Positions 47,020 to 56,594 of a DNA stretch of 64,000 nucleotides are shown piece by piece; position 1 is the stretch's first letter, and each line of letters starts with the position of its first letter. Source of the stretch: Oxalobacter formigenes (lineage in GTDB: Bacteria > Pseudomonadota > Gammaproteobacteria > Burkholderiales > Burkholderiaceae_D); NCBI RefSeq assembly GCF_002127965.1, contig NZ_CP018787.1, forward strand, positions 372,001-436,000, written 5' to 3'. The translations under genes were made by a program, and so were the position numbers. Under the pieces are notes generated by a model. That model had not been told where the DNA came from and did no database searches. It was given only the letters and a program-made list of their open reading frames with translations.

Positions 47020-50000
47020 ATGCAGCCTGATCGGCAAGAAAATCAGAATAAACACGAATCCCGGAGCGCATGGTGGTCACGTTCCGCGGATGCTTTTGCC
47101 GATTTCGCTTATCGCTACCAGACGATCATCAAGGTGGCGCTGGTCGTATTTTTCATTTTTTATTTTGCTTTCGCAGCGATTTTTCTCGGCCTGCGCTATG
47201 TCGTTTTGCCTCATGTCAATGAATATAAGACAGAAATAGAAAAGCTGGCGAGCGAATCGATCGGAAAGAACGTCCGGTTTTCGAAAATCACTGCTTCCTG
47301 GTATGGCTTGCAACCGAAAGTCGACCTTGAAAACGTGACGCTTTCAGACGATCGTGGCAAGGAATATGTCAGGCTGAAAAATGTTTCAGCGGTTGTTTCA
47401 TGGTGGTCTGTGCCACTGATGGATTTGAGACTGGCTTCTCTTGTCGTCGACAAACCGGATATCAATATTTCCAGAGACAGGGACGGCAGGTTTTACGTTG
47501 CCGGTATTCTTGTCGATCCGGAAAAGCAAACTGAAAGTGGCGTCGCCGACTGGATTTTAAAGCAGCATGAAATCATTGTCAGGGATGGAGCCATTCACTG
47601 GAAAGACGATTTCAGGCATGCCGCCGAATTGAATCTGGACCAGTTCAACTTCGCTATGAAAAACCGTGGCCGAAAGCATCGATTCCGGCTCACTGCCGTT
47701 CCGGATGCGCATATTGCCGATTCCATCGATATCCGGGGCAATTTGTCTCACCCCCGGTTTGAAAAGAAAGTATCCGATGTTTCAAAATGGAAAGGCGATC
47801 TGTATGTTGCCTTGCCCAACCTCAACGCCGACCAATGGAAAAAATACGTCGATCTTCCGGTCGAACTGGACGGGGGAACGGGTTCCATACAGGTATGGGC
47901 CGGTGTAGATAAATCCCGATTGACGGAAATTTCTGCAGAGCTTGATCTGAAAAACCTGAAACTCAGGTTGCGAAAAGATCTTCCTGTACTCGATCTGGCT
48001 TTTGCGACAGGCCGGTTCGATATGAAAAGGCTGGTGAATGCCGGGGCAGAGGATGACTTGCAGGCGCATCCGTTCTATTCCTACGGAGTCGACAAATTGT
48101 CCCTGAAAACGGTTTTGGGCAAGGTTTTGAATGATGCCAGTTTTACGGCCAGTTATTTGTCTCCCGAGGGAGATAATCAGCTGGCAAAGACAAAGGTCGA
48201 TGTCAAAAGACTGAATCTGGGCGAGCTGGGAAATTTTCTTCCCTATCTGCCGCTTGATAAAGAATTGAGCCAGCAGATCAGGCGATATGAACTTGGCGGC
48301 CAGTTGTCCAATTTCAGTCTGAGCTGGGAAAACGCACAGGATGAATTGAAGGCTTATTCCGTGAATGGAAATTTCAGCCAATTGACCTTGCGTGAAACGG
48401 CAGACGGTTATCAATCGAGCAAGCCCGGTCTTTTGCCGTCCAATATCGGATTTCAAAATCTGACCGGTTCCGCTTCCGTGAATGAATACGGCGGTAACCT
48501 GGAACTCGATTCACCGAAGTCAACCCTGATTTTACCGGTTTACAGCCGTGCGGTGCCTCAGCAATTCGATGAGCTGAAAATGGATGTGCAATGGCAACGT
48601 TCGCTGAAAAATGTCCTGACCGTCAAAATGAAAGATATCGCTTTCAGGCAAGCCGATGTGAAGGTCAAGGTGTCGGGACAATACACGAAAGAACTGGCCA
48701 ATAAAGAGGATTTATACGGTTCGGTTGATGCGACAGCCAGAATCGAAAATCTGGATATCGACAAGGTAAAGCACTACATTCCCCTACAAACGCCAAAAAC
48801 CCTTAAAGAATGGTTATCCGGTGGTCTGAAAGGCGGCAAGGTCAGTGAAGGGGTGATTCAGATTAAAGGTAATCTGGCCGATTTTCCTTATTCCGTCGAA
48901 AAAAAGAAGAACACTGGCGTTTTCAAGGTCAATGCAAAAATCGTGGACGGTGTGCTGAATTACGCTCCTGACATGGTTAACAGGAATACGCGTAAACCGG
49001 CATGGCCCATTATTGAAAAAATACAGGGTGAATTTCGTATGGATGGCAGCCTGCTTTCCATTCATGCCGACAAGGCTTCAACCAATAATGTCGGGTTGAA
49101 AGATGTCGATGTGGTCATTCCGAATGTATTGGCCGACAATCCCGTTTTGAATGTCGATGGAAAAGCAAACGGGACACTCCAGAATTTTGTCGGTTTTGTA
49201 AATGCGACGCCGGTTATCGACTGGATTGGTCATCTGACCGATGAAACGACTGCAACGGGTAATGCCGATTTGCTGCTTGAAATGCAATTGCCTCTCGAAA
49301 AGATGGAAAAGTCCGTCGTCAAGGGCACTCTGAAGTTCGGTGGAAACGATATTGTCCTGTTCAGGGAGCTTCCGACAATTGCCAAAACACAGGGGCAGCT
49401 GTATTTTTCGGAAAAGGGATTTGCGCTTGAAAAAATCAGTGCCAATTTCCTGCATGAACCCGCTTCGATAAGCGGTGGAACCCAGCCGAATGGACGTTTC
49501 CTCGTCCGTGCGGAGGGAACATTGAGTTCGCGGGGGCTTCAGCAGGTTTATTCCGGGGGTATCATGAAACAGCTTGTCGGCAAACTGTCCGGCAGCACGC
49601 CATTTTTGGTCAATATTACCGACAATGAATTGAAAGTCAATTCCAGCCTGAAGGGGCTTAAAATCGATCTGCCTGCCCCATTGGGCAAACAGGCAGCCAG
49701 TACGGTTCCCCTGAAGTTCCAGATGGATAACCGGCCTGCGGTCAATGGCATCTCGCGCGATGTCATCGATATTGCCTATGGCGAAAATATCGCTGCCCGA
49801 TATCTGCGCCAGAAGACAAGACAGGGTAGCTGGCAGGTCGTCGAGGGCGGTCTTGCCATAAACAGGCCGGTACGTACGCGACCCGGCGTGACCCTTGATC
49901 TCAGCATGCACAATCTGGATTTCAACGAATGGGCCAATGTACTGAGTTCCCTGTCTTCGGAAGCTGCCAGAGGGAGGGCAAATGATGCGGCTTCTGGCGG

Positions 50001-51099
50001 AGGCCTGGAACAATATATCGATCCGGATCATTTTTCGATTGTCGCGGATGAATTGATGTCGATGGATACCTGGCTGACGAATGTCAGTCTGAATGGTTCC
50101 CGGTCGAAAAACTCGATCGAGGCGTCTATCCGGTCCGATCAGATGAACGGGCAGATCAAGTGGATTGACAGCAATATCCGTCAGGTGGAAGGGAAGCTCA
50201 TTGCGCGACTTTCGTCCATGAACATTTTGCCTTCCTCGGTCAAGAAAGCCTCCGATATGTCTGGCAGGGAAAATGTCCGTCGTATTCCGGCACTCGATAT
50301 TATCGCTGACGATCTGGTCCTTTATGGAAAACATCTCGGCAGGACAGAAATCATTGCCAACAATGTCAATTTTCAGGGAGGACGGGAATGGCGGATCAAC
50401 AAACTGAAAATCACCAATCCCGATGCCATTCTCGATGCATCGGGAAGCTGGATTTCCTCAACAGGCAATAAGCAGCAGACGAAACTGAACTATGTCCTGA
50501 ATATCAGGGATGCCGGAAAATTGCTGGACCGCTTCGGTTACAAGGGATTGATCCGTCGTGGAAAAGGCGAAATGAAAGGCGAGGTGAGCTGGGATGGCTT
50601 GCCGTTCGCGCTGGATATCCCGTCCATGTACGGCAAACTCTCACTCAAGATCGGAGCGGGACAATTCCTGAAAGCGGATGCCGGGGCGGCACGGCTCTTG
50701 AGTGTTATCAGTCTGCAATCATTGCCCAGAAGGCTGACCCTTGATTTCAGGGATGTTTTTTCCAAGGGTTTTGCGTTTGACGATATCAGCGCGACTGCAC
50801 AGATTGCGAAAGGCATCATGAAAACGGACAATATGAAGATGATGGGCCCCAATGCAACTGTGCTGATGGATGGCAGCGTTGACATTGCAAAAGAAACCCA
50901 GAACCTGCATGTTGCAGTGATCCCCGATTTCAATGCTGCCGCCGTTTCGCTGGCTTACGGGTTTATCAATCCTGCCATTGGAATTGGCACGTTCCTTGCT
51001 CAATTATTCCTGCAAAAGCCTTTGATGAAAGAGCTGACGCATGAATATCAAATTACCGGTTCATGGACGAATCCTGAAATCAGCGAGATAAAACGCTAA
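47020..51099 (+). CDS. yhdP: YhdP family AsmA-like envelope bridge protein
   Basis: A 1359-residue protein with one membrane segment (about residues 38-62, VALVVFFIFYFAFAAIFLGL), then a long periplasmic beta-taco of DUF3971 and AsmA-like C-terminal type: FSKITASWYGLQPKVDLENV near the start, VNFQGGREWRINKLKIT and GAARLLSVISLQSLPRRLTL near the end, where AsmA-like proteins carry a conserved amphipathic stretch. YhdP, TamB and YdbH move phospholipids to the outer membrane in E. coli. With tamB it makes two of these in one window. The nitrilase gene follows after 60 bases. Confidence 0.9.
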   Translation: MQPDRQENQNKHESRSAWWSRSADAFADFAYRYQTIIKVALVVFFIFYFAFAAIFLGLRYVVLPHVNEYKTEIEKLASESIGKNVRFSKITASWYGLQPKVDLENVTLSDDRGKEYVRLKNVSAVVSWWSVPLMDLRLASLVVDKPDINISRDRDGRFYVAGILVDPEKQTESGVADWILKQHEIIVRDGAIHWKDDFRHAAELNLDQFNFAMKNRGRKHRFRLTAVPDAHIADSIDIRGNLSHPRFEKKVSDVSKWKGDLYVALPNLNADQWKKYVDLPVELDGGTGSIQVWAGVDKSRLTEISAELDLKNLKLRLRKDLPVLDLAFATGRFDMKRLVNAGAEDDLQAHPFYSYGVDKLSLKTVLGKVLNDASFTASYLSPEGDNQLAKTKVDVKRLNLGELGNFLPYLPLDKELSQQIRRYELGGQLSNFSLSWENAQDELKAYSVNGNFSQLTLRETADGYQSSKPGLLPSNIGFQNLTGSASVNEYGGNLELDSPKSTLILPVYSRAVPQQFDELKMDVQWQRSLKNVLTVKMKDIAFRQADVKVKVSGQYTKELANKEDLYGSVDATARIENLDIDKVKHYIPLQTPKTLKEWLSGGLKGGKVSEGVIQIKGNLADFPYSVEKKKNTGVFKVNAKIVDGVLNYAPDMVNRNTRKPAWPIIEKIQGEFRMDGSLLSIHADKASTNNVGLKDVDVVIPNVLADNPVLNVDGKANGTLQNFVGFVNATPVIDWIGHLTDETTATGNADLLLEMQLPLEKMEKSVVKGTLKFGGNDIVLFRELPTIAKTQGQLYFSEKGFALEKISANFLHEPASISGGTQPNGRFLVRAEGTLSSRGLQQVYSGGIMKQLVGKLSGSTPFLVNITDNELKVNSSLKGLKIDLPAPLGKQAASTVPLKFQMDNRPAVNGISRDVIDIAYGENIAARYLRQKTRQGSWQVVEGGLAINRPVRTRPGVTLDLSMHNLDFNEWANVLSSLSSEAARGRANDAASGGGLEQYIDPDHFSIVADELMSMDTWLTNVSLNGSRSKNSIEASIRSDQMNGQIKWIDSNIRQVEGKLIARLSSMNILPSSVKKASDMSGRENVRRIPALDIIADDLVLYGKHLGRTEIIANNVNFQGGREWRINKLKITNPDAILDASGSWISSTGNKQQTKLNYVLNIRDAGKLLDRFGYKGLIRRGKGEMKGEVSWDGLPFALDIPSMYGKLSLKIGAGQFLKADAGAARLLSVISLQSLPRRLTLDFRDVFSKGFAFDDISATAQIAKGIMKTDNMKMMGPNATVLMDGSVDIAKETQNLHVAVIPDFNAAAVSLAYGFINPAIGIGTFLAQLFLQKPLMKELTHEYQITGSWTNPEISEIKR

Positions 51100-51159
51100 T
51101 CAATCAGGGATTCCTTGTCCGCTTTCGTGAAAACCTGTCGATAGAATAAGGAGTTGAAG

Positions 51160-51957
51160 ATGACTAAAGTAGCCGCCGTTCAAATGGTCTCCACCCCTGT
51201 CGTGAGTGAAAATATCGAAACGGCACGGCGGTTGATCGGCGAAGCGGCACAAACCGGTGCACAACTGGTGCTTTTGCCTGAATACTGGCCCAGTATCGGC
51301 TTAAACGATGCCGAGCGCATCCATCATGCCGAACCGTTTGGTTCGGGTCCCATTCAGGACTTTATGGCAGAGATGAGCCGGAAATACGGCATATGGCTGA
51401 TCGGTGGGACCTTGTCCCTTGTTTCACAGCAACCGGGAAAAGTACTGAATAGCTCGCTGGTTTATACCCCCGAAGGTGAAAACATTGCGCGATACGACAA
51501 GATTCACCTGTTCGGTTTTGCGACGGAACGCGAGTCGTATGATGAGTCCGCTTCGATTTGCGGTGGGGATGATGTTGTGACGTTCGATGCGCCATTTGGG
51601 AAAGTCGGCCTGTCGGTTTGTTACGATTTGCGCTTTCCGGAACTGTACCGCGCTTTCGGGGAGTGTACATTGATTGTCGTGCCGGCAGCGTTTACGTATA
51701 CAACGGGCAAGGTTCACTGGGAAGTGTTGCTTCGTGCACGGGCCATCGAAAATCAGGCCTACGTTCTGGCGGCAGCCCAGGGAGGGCGTCATGCTACCGG
51801 TCGGCGAACATGGGGGCATACCATGCTGATCGATCCGTGGGGTGAGGTCAAGGCTGTCTTGCCAGAAGGCGAAGGTGTCATTGCCGGTGAACTGGACGTC
51901 GATCTGCTTGCATCGATTCGCGAGAAATTGCCTGCCCTGAAACATCGCAAACTCTGA
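51160..51957 (+). CDS. carbon-nitrogen hydrolase (Nit/omega-amidase-like)
   Basis: A 265-residue nitrilase-superfamily amidase. The Glu-Lys-Cys triad lies in LVLLPEYWP, IARYDKIHLFGF and GLSVCYDLRFPELYRA. The order between yhdP and tldD is common in proteobacteria. Closest known role is hydrolysis of deaminated glutathione or 2-oxoglutaramate; which one is not decidable. The start is ATG 51160, with AAGGAG 6 bases before it; a TTG at 51154 would overlap that site. Confidence 0.88.
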   Translation: MTKVAAVQMVSTPVVSENIETARRLIGEAAQTGAQLVLLPEYWPSIGLNDAERIHHAEPFGSGPIQDFMAEMSRKYGIWLIGGTLSLVSQQPGKVLNSSLVYTPEGENIARYDKIHLFGFATERESYDESASICGGDDVVTFDAPFGKVGLSVCYDLRFPELYRAFGECTLIVVPAAFTYTTGKVHWEVLLRARAIENQAYVLAAAQGGRHATGRRTWGHTMLIDPWGEVKAVLPEGEGVIAGELDVDLLASIREKLPALKHRKL

Positions 51958-52144
51958 TATTTATCCCGATTACCTGAATTCGCCCGATTTCAGACATGCC
52001 AGCAGAAGTGTTGGCATGACGCAATCTCATGAATGGTTTTATCGCTTATATTGACTTCATTCCACGTCAAATTGGAGCATCGGATGCACCTTTTTGGACA
52101 ATACACTACAATCAGGGTCTGAACCGATAACGAGGATTTTCTTC

Positions 52145-53605
52145 ATGCCTTCGCAAACGACCGAAAAAGACAGTCTTGATCTGGCCAAATCTATTCTTCT
52201 CGAACCATTCGGGCTGGATGAGCCTGCCCTGATCAGGGCAATGGGAACTATTTTCAACCATCAGGTCGATTATGCCGACCTGTACTTCCAGTTTACGAAA
52301 AATGAAAGCTGGAGTCTTGAAGAGGGCATTGTCAAAACGGGAAGTTTTTCCATCGATCAGGGTGTCGGCGTTCGGGCTGTCGCAGGGGACAAGACGGCTT
52401 TTTCCTATTCTGACGATATATCCGGCAGGGCACTGGAAGACGCTGCCAAGGCGACCCGTACCATCGGGCGTCAGGGAGAAGGGAAGGTCAAACTGGCTTC
52501 GGTGATAAAACCGGTCGAAAATCATTCCCTTTACATCCCCAATGATCCGTTGCAAACAATCAGCGCGGCAGAAAAGGTCGCTCTTCTTGAAAAAGTGGAA
52601 AAACTTGCCAGAGCCGCCGACCCGCGTATCGTTCAGGTCATGGCTGGTCTGGCCGGTGAATTCGACGTTGTTCTCGTCGCGCGCAGCGATGGTGTTCTGG
52701 CTGCCGATGTCAGACCGTTGATCCGCCTGTCGGTAACGGTGATTGCCGAACAGAACGGCCGTCGTGAAATGGGAACCAGTGGCGGCGGTGGCCGTTACGG
52801 CTATGCCTATTTTACGGATGAGCTCATCAGCCATTATGTCAACGAAGCGACCCGTTCGGCACTGGTCAATCTGGAAGCGAAACCGGCTCCGGCAGGTCCG
52901 ATGACGGTTGTGCTCGGTTCCGGATGGCCTGGCGTATTGTTGCATGAAGCGATCGGACATGGTCTGGAAGGCGACTTCAACCGCAAGGGATCGAGCGCTT
53001 TTTCCGGACGGCTTGGCGAAAAGGTCGCGGCCGATGGCATTACGGTGGTCGATGACGGTTCCATCCGGAACCGGCGGGGATCGCTGAATATGGACGATGA
53101 AGGCAATCCGACACAAAGGACGGTTTTGATTGAAAACGGTATTTTGAAGGGGTATTTGCAGGATACCTTAAATGCCCGTTTGATGAATATGGCCGTGACC
53201 GGCAATGCACGTCGTGAGTCGTTTGCCCATCTGCCGATGCCCCGTATGACCAATACCTTCATGCTCGCGGGAGACAGGAATCCCGAAGAGATCATCGCGT
53301 CGGTCAAAAATGGTTTGTATGCCGCCAATTTCGGGGGCGGTCAGGTCGATATTACCAACGGCAAGTTCGTTTTTTCGGCCAGTGAAGCGTATGTGATAGA
53401 AAATGGCAAACTCGCCTATCCGGTCAAGGGAGCCACTCTGGTCGGCAACGGCCCTGACATTTTGAAACGCGTTACAATGGTCGGTAACGATATGCAACTG
53501 GATTCCGGCGTCGGCGTTTGCGGTAAAGAAGGCCAAAGCGTTCCGGTCGGAGTCGGCCAGCCGACACTTCGTATCGAAGATGTCACAGTTGGCGGAACGG
53601 TTTGA
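52145..53605 (+). CDS. tldD: metalloprotease TldD
   Basis: About 486 residues from ATG 52145 (an AGGA 8 bases upstream). TldD with TldE/PmbA forms a heterodimer that degrades small unfolded peptides. The zinc motif is [18 protein letters not shown], with HExxxH. Also typical are [14 protein letters not shown] and [20 protein letters not shown], and the C-terminal [20 protein letters not shown]. The partner tldE is not in the window. The frame extends to TTG 52094 without conserved sequence. Confidence 0.92.
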   Translation: MPSQTTEKDSLDLAKSILLEPFGLDEPALIRAMGTIFNHQVDYADLYFQFTKNESWSLEEGIVKTGSFSIDQGVGVRAVAGDKTAFSYSDDISGRALEDAAKATRTIGRQGEGKVKLASVIKPVENHSLYIPNDPLQTISAAEKVALLEKVEKLARAADPRIVQVMAGLAGEFDVVLVARSDGVLAADVRPLIRLSVTVIAEQNGRREMGTSGGGGRYGYAYFTDELISHYVNEATRSALVNLEAKPAPAGPMTVVLGSGWPGVLLHEAIGHGLEGDFNRKGSSAFSGRLGEKVAADGITVVDDGSIRNRRGSLNMDDEGNPTQRTVLIENGILKGYLQDTLNARLMNMAVTGNARRESFAHLPMPRMTNTFMLAGDRNPEEIIASVKNGLYAANFGGGQVDITNGKFVFSASEAYVIENGKLAYPVKGATLVGNGPDILKRVTMVGNDMQLDSGVGVCGKEGQSVPVGVGQPTLRIEDVTVGGTV

Positions 53606-53624
53606 AGACAAAAAAAAGAAAATT

Positions 53625-53653
53625 TTGTCAGACTTGAAAACTTGGTATAGAAT
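53625..53653 (+). promoter_or_regulatory. sigma-70 promoter for the aroG leader
   Basis: TTGTCA (53625-53630), a 17-base spacer and TAGAAT (53648-53653). Expected start near 53660, 31 bases before the leader ORF. It begins about 20 bases after the tldD stop. Confidence 0.75.
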
Positions 53654-53690
53654 AAATAAATAGATCAACGAAACTGCTTGCCACATAAAA

Positions 53691-53774
53691 ATGTTTAACT
53701 TCGTTTATTTCTGGTTTTTTTACTTTAGCTATTCCAGCCCATTGGCGGAGGAGAAGCGGCAAGCGCTCGTATAA
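53691..53774 (+). CDS. aromatic-rich leader peptide for aroG attenuation
   Basis: A 27-codon ORF ending in TAA at 53772. It begins MFNFVYFWFFYFSY: of the first 14 residues, 6 are Phe, 3 Tyr and 1 Trp, then SSPLAEEKRQALV. Such density of the three end-product amino acids just before the gene of the common pathway's first enzyme is the mark of an attenuator leader. Downstream is a strong terminator (53794-53822). Codons 18-20 contain TTGGCGG (53742-53748), able to pair with the terminator's 5' arm as an antiterminator. The ATG has only a poor ribosome-binding site, the main weakness. No similar leader is recalled for aroG in this group. Confidence 0.8.
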   Translation: MFNFVYFWFFYFSYSSPLAEEKRQALV

Positions 53775-53793
53775 AGAGAACAAACCACATTCT

Positions 53794-53822
53794 AAAAACC
53801 GCCAGGATCTGGCGGTTTTTTT
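53794..53822 (+). terminator. attenuator terminator before aroG
   Basis: A 12-bp stem (53794-53805 with 53809-53820), a 3-base loop and seven T at 53816-53822. It lies 23 bases before the aroG ATG, after the leader stop, so it acts inside the leader and not at the end of tldD. CCGCCAG of its 5' arm (53799-53805) also pairs with TTGGCGG (53742-53748). Confidence 0.9.
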
Positions 53823-53845
53823 GTTTTATCAAAACTGGAAAGATC

Positions 53846-54907
53846 ATGGACACTACTGACGATTTGAGAATTCTTGCTATGAAAGAACTGACACCACCCG
53901 CTCACTTAATCCGTGAATTTCCTTGCGAGGAAAAGGCGGCCGAAACGGTTTCGGGTTGCAGAAAAGCGATTCAGCGCGTTTTGCACAATCAGGACGATCG
54001 GCTTGTCGTTATTATCGGACCCTGCTCCATTCACGATCCGAAAGCAGCCATGGAATACGCTCACCGTCTGGCTGAAGAAAAAGAACGTTACGGCGATGAA
54101 CTGGTTGTCGTCATGCGCGTCTACTTCGAAAAACCGCGTACGACAATCGGATGGAAAGGCTTGATCAACGATCCTTTCATGGATCACAGCTACCGTATCA
54201 ACGAAGGTCTTCACATTGCCCGGGAGTTGCTCCGTGACGTCAATGAACTGGGTCTTCCTGCCGCAACGGAATACCTCGATATGATCAGCCCGCAATACGT
54301 TGCCGACATGATCAGCTGGGGTGCGATCGGCGCCAGAACCACGGAATCGCAGGTTCACCGTGAATTGTCTTCGGGTCTTTCGTGCCCGGTTGGTTTCAAG
54401 AACGGAACCGACGGCAATATCAAGATCGCCATCGATGCCATCAAGGCAGCTTCACATCCGCACCATTTCCTTTCCGTCACAAAAGGTGGCCATACCGCCA
54501 TTTTCGAAACGGAAGGCAATCAGGATTGCCACATCATTTTACGTGGTGGTTACAAGCCGAATTACGATGCGGCCAGTGTGAACGAAGCAGCCAGGGCAGT
54601 TGAAGCGGCAGGGCTGGCACCGAAAATCATGATCGACGCTTCTCATGGCAATAGTTCCAAGAAAGCGGAAAATCAGGTGCCGGTTTCTCTGGAAGTCGGT
54701 GAAAATATCGCCAAAGGCGATGACCGTATCATCGGCCTGATGATCGAATCGAATCTTGTTGGTGGCCGTCAGGATCATGAAGTCGGCAAGAAACTGGTAT
54801 ACGGCCAATCCGTAACGGATGCCTGTATCGGTTGGGAAGACAGCAGCAAATTGCTGGGTCAACTGGCTGAAACCGTTAAACGTCGCAGGGATGTATTGAA
54901 AAAATGA
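53846..54907 (+). CDS. aroG: 3-deoxy-7-phosphoheptulonate (DAHP) synthase, class I
   Basis: A 353-residue AroF/G/H-type enzyme joining PEP and erythrose-4-phosphate, the first step to Phe, Tyr and Trp. Signatures: VVIIGPCSIHDPKAAMEYA, RVYFEKPRTTIGWKGLINDP, WGAIGARTTESQVHRELSSG and ACIGWEDSSKLLGQLA. The residues near the start that fix Phe or Tyr sensitivity are not enough to name the isoform. Regulated, by inference, through the leader described at 53691. Terminator follows. Confidence 0.93.
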   Translation: MDTTDDLRILAMKELTPPAHLIREFPCEEKAAETVSGCRKAIQRVLHNQDDRLVVIIGPCSIHDPKAAMEYAHRLAEEKERYGDELVVVMRVYFEKPRTTIGWKGLINDPFMDHSYRINEGLHIARELLRDVNELGLPAATEYLDMISPQYVADMISWGAIGARTTESQVHRELSSGLSCPVGFKNGTDGNIKIAIDAIKAASHPHHFLSVTKGGHTAIFETEGNQDCHIILRGGYKPNYDAASVNEAARAVEAAGLAPKIMIDASHGNSSKKAENQVPVSLEVGENIAKGDDRIIGLMIESNLVGGRQDHEVGKKLVYGQSVTDACIGWEDSSKLLGQLAETVKRRRDVLKK

Positions 54908-54918
54908 AGAAAATAATC

Positions 54919-54951
54919 AAAGCCGCCTGAATGCAAAAGGCGGCTTTTTTT
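54919..54951. terminator. intrinsic terminator between aroG and yajQ
   Basis: AGCCGCCT (54921-54928) pairs with AGGCGGCT (54938-54945) over a 9-base loop, followed by T residues to 54951. A residues before the stem make it usable for yajQ, whose stop codon lies in the T run at 54950. Confidence 0.9.
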
Positions 54952-55435
54952 AATCGCGGAAATTGTTGAAGTCCAGTGGCAGGTCGGCCACTTCCTTGCG
55001 GAGCATGGCCATCGTCGATTGCAGGTCATCCCGTTTGGCTCCGGCAACGCGAACCGCATCGCCCTGAATGCTGGCCTGGACTTTCAGTTTGCTGTCCTTG
55101 ACCAGTTTGACGATTTTTTTGGCACTGTCACCCTGAATGCCATTTTTGATGGTAACGACCTGTTTGACCTTGTCGCCACTGATTTTTTCGATTTTGCCTT
55201 CGTCCATGAAGCGGATATCGACCTTGCGTTTGGTCATTTTATTGTTCAGGACATCCTTGACCTGACCCAGCTGGAATTCGGAATCGGCAAAAACAGTCAA
55301 CTCATGTTCTTTTTGATCAACACGGGCATCACTGCCCCTGAAATCGAAACGGGTGCCGATTTCCTTGTTGGCCTGATCGACGGCGTTGTGGACTTCAACC
55401 ATGTTGGCTTCGGAAACTACATCAAAAGATGGCAT
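54950..55435 (-). CDS. yajQ: YajQ family nucleotide-binding protein
   Basis: A 161-residue protein with two ferredoxin-like ACT-type halves. It starts [20 protein letters not shown] at ATG 55435 and has an AAGGA 6 bases upstream; a 13-residue extension to 55474 is unlikely. [20 protein letters not shown] and [19 protein letters not shown] are family text. Homologues bind cyclic-di-GMP or nucleic acids. It converges on aroG; the stop is in the shared terminator. Confidence 0.9.
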   Translation of the reverse strand: MPSFDVVSEANMVEVHNAVDQANKEIGTRFDFRGSDARVDQKEHELTVFADSEFQLGQVKDVLNNKMTKRKVDIRFMDEGKIEKISGDKVKQVVTIKNGIQGDSAKKIVKLVKDSKLKVQASIQGDAVRVAGAKRDDLQSTMAMLRKEVADLPLDFNNFRD

Positions 55436-55565
55436 AGCGATCCTTTCGTTTATTTTCTCGACAGAAGACGTCAATAGTCATTAAGATAGTAAAGTCTATT
55501 GTATCGGACAAAATACTGAACGGCTACCTTCTGCGTCCTGACCCCGTTACCCATTTACGAAACTC

Positions 55566-56594
55566 ATGAACTCCATGCCTTCCCTGCAACACGATTTTTC
55601 ACTTCGTTCCTTCAATACTTTCGGCATCGATGCAAATGCGTCGTCTTATCTGGAGATAACGTCTTCCGATGATCTGTTTCAGGTTTTCAACAATCCGGAA
55701 CTGATGTCGCAGCCGCGGCTGGTGATCGGTGGGGGCAGCAATCTGCTTTTGACGGACCATTTTTCAGGACTTGTCCTGCGTATGGCAATGAAGGGAATGA
55801 ACGTCGAGCGGGAAGATGCCGATGCGGTTTATGTCCGCGCGGCAGCCGGTGAAAAATGGCATGATCTCGTGAGCTGGACACTGGAACAGGGATATGGTGG
55901 TCTGGAAAATCTTTCATGGATTCCCGGAACGGTCGGGGCGGCGCCTGTACAGAATATCGGTGCCTACGGTTCCGAATTGAAGGATTGTTTCCATTCTCTG
56001 AAGGCGTTCGATTTCAGGGGTGGAAAAGTCGTCGAACTCAGCAAGTCCGATTGCCAGTTCGCCTATCGGCACAGTATTTTCAAGACTGATTTCAAGGACC
56101 GGTTCATCATTCTCGATGTCTGTTTCGCGTTGCCGAAGGCATGGAAACCCAATGTGGCGTATGCCGAGGTGGATAAAGAACTCGCTGCCCGAAAAATGGC
56201 CAATCCCACAGCAGCTGACATCAGCAGAGTGATTATCGATATCCGGCAACGCAAATTGCCCGATCCGGCAGTCACTGGAAACGCAGGCAGTTTCTTCAAA
56301 AATCCGACAGTTGAAGCGGAAAAACTGCTGGAACTGAAAAAAGACTATCCTGCCATGCCGTCCTATGAACAGCCTGACGGCACTTACCGGCTGGCGGCTG
56401 GCTGGTTGATCGACCAGTGCGGCTGGAAGGGCAAACACTATGGCAATGCAGGGGTTTGCGAAACACAGGCGCTGGTGCTGGTCAATCGGGGGAATGCCTC
56501 CGGCAAGGAAATTGCCGAACTCTCCGAGGCGATAAAAAAAGACGTTTTCGACACATTCGGGATCAGGCTGGAACCGGAACCGGTTTTCGTCTGA
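55566..56594 (+). CDS. murB: UDP-N-acetylenolpyruvoylglucosamine reductase
   Basis: A 342-residue FAD enzyme that makes UDP-MurNAc. It is of type I, with the E. coli-like extra loops. Marks are FNTFGIDANA, VIGGGSNLLLTD, IPGTVGAAPVQNIGAYG, the Arg in FAYRHSIFK, the Ser in GNAGSFFKNPTV and the Glu near the end in RLEPEPVFV. ATG 55575 (MPSLQ) is a possible alternative start. It has the opposite orientation to mtnA, with stops touching. Confidence 0.94.
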   Translation: MNSMPSLQHDFSLRSFNTFGIDANASSYLEITSSDDLFQVFNNPELMSQPRLVIGGGSNLLLTDHFSGLVLRMAMKGMNVEREDADAVYVRAAAGEKWHDLVSWTLEQGYGGLENLSWIPGTVGAAPVQNIGAYGSELKDCFHSLKAFDFRGGKVVELSKSDCQFAYRHSIFKTDFKDRFIILDVCFALPKAWKPNVAYAEVDKELAARKMANPTAADISRVIIDIRQRKLPDPAVTGNAGSFFKNPTVEAEKLLELKKDYPAMPSYEQPDGTYRLAAGWLIDQCGWKGKHYGNAGVCETQALVLVNRGNASGKEIAELSEAIKKDVFDTFGIRLEPEPVFV

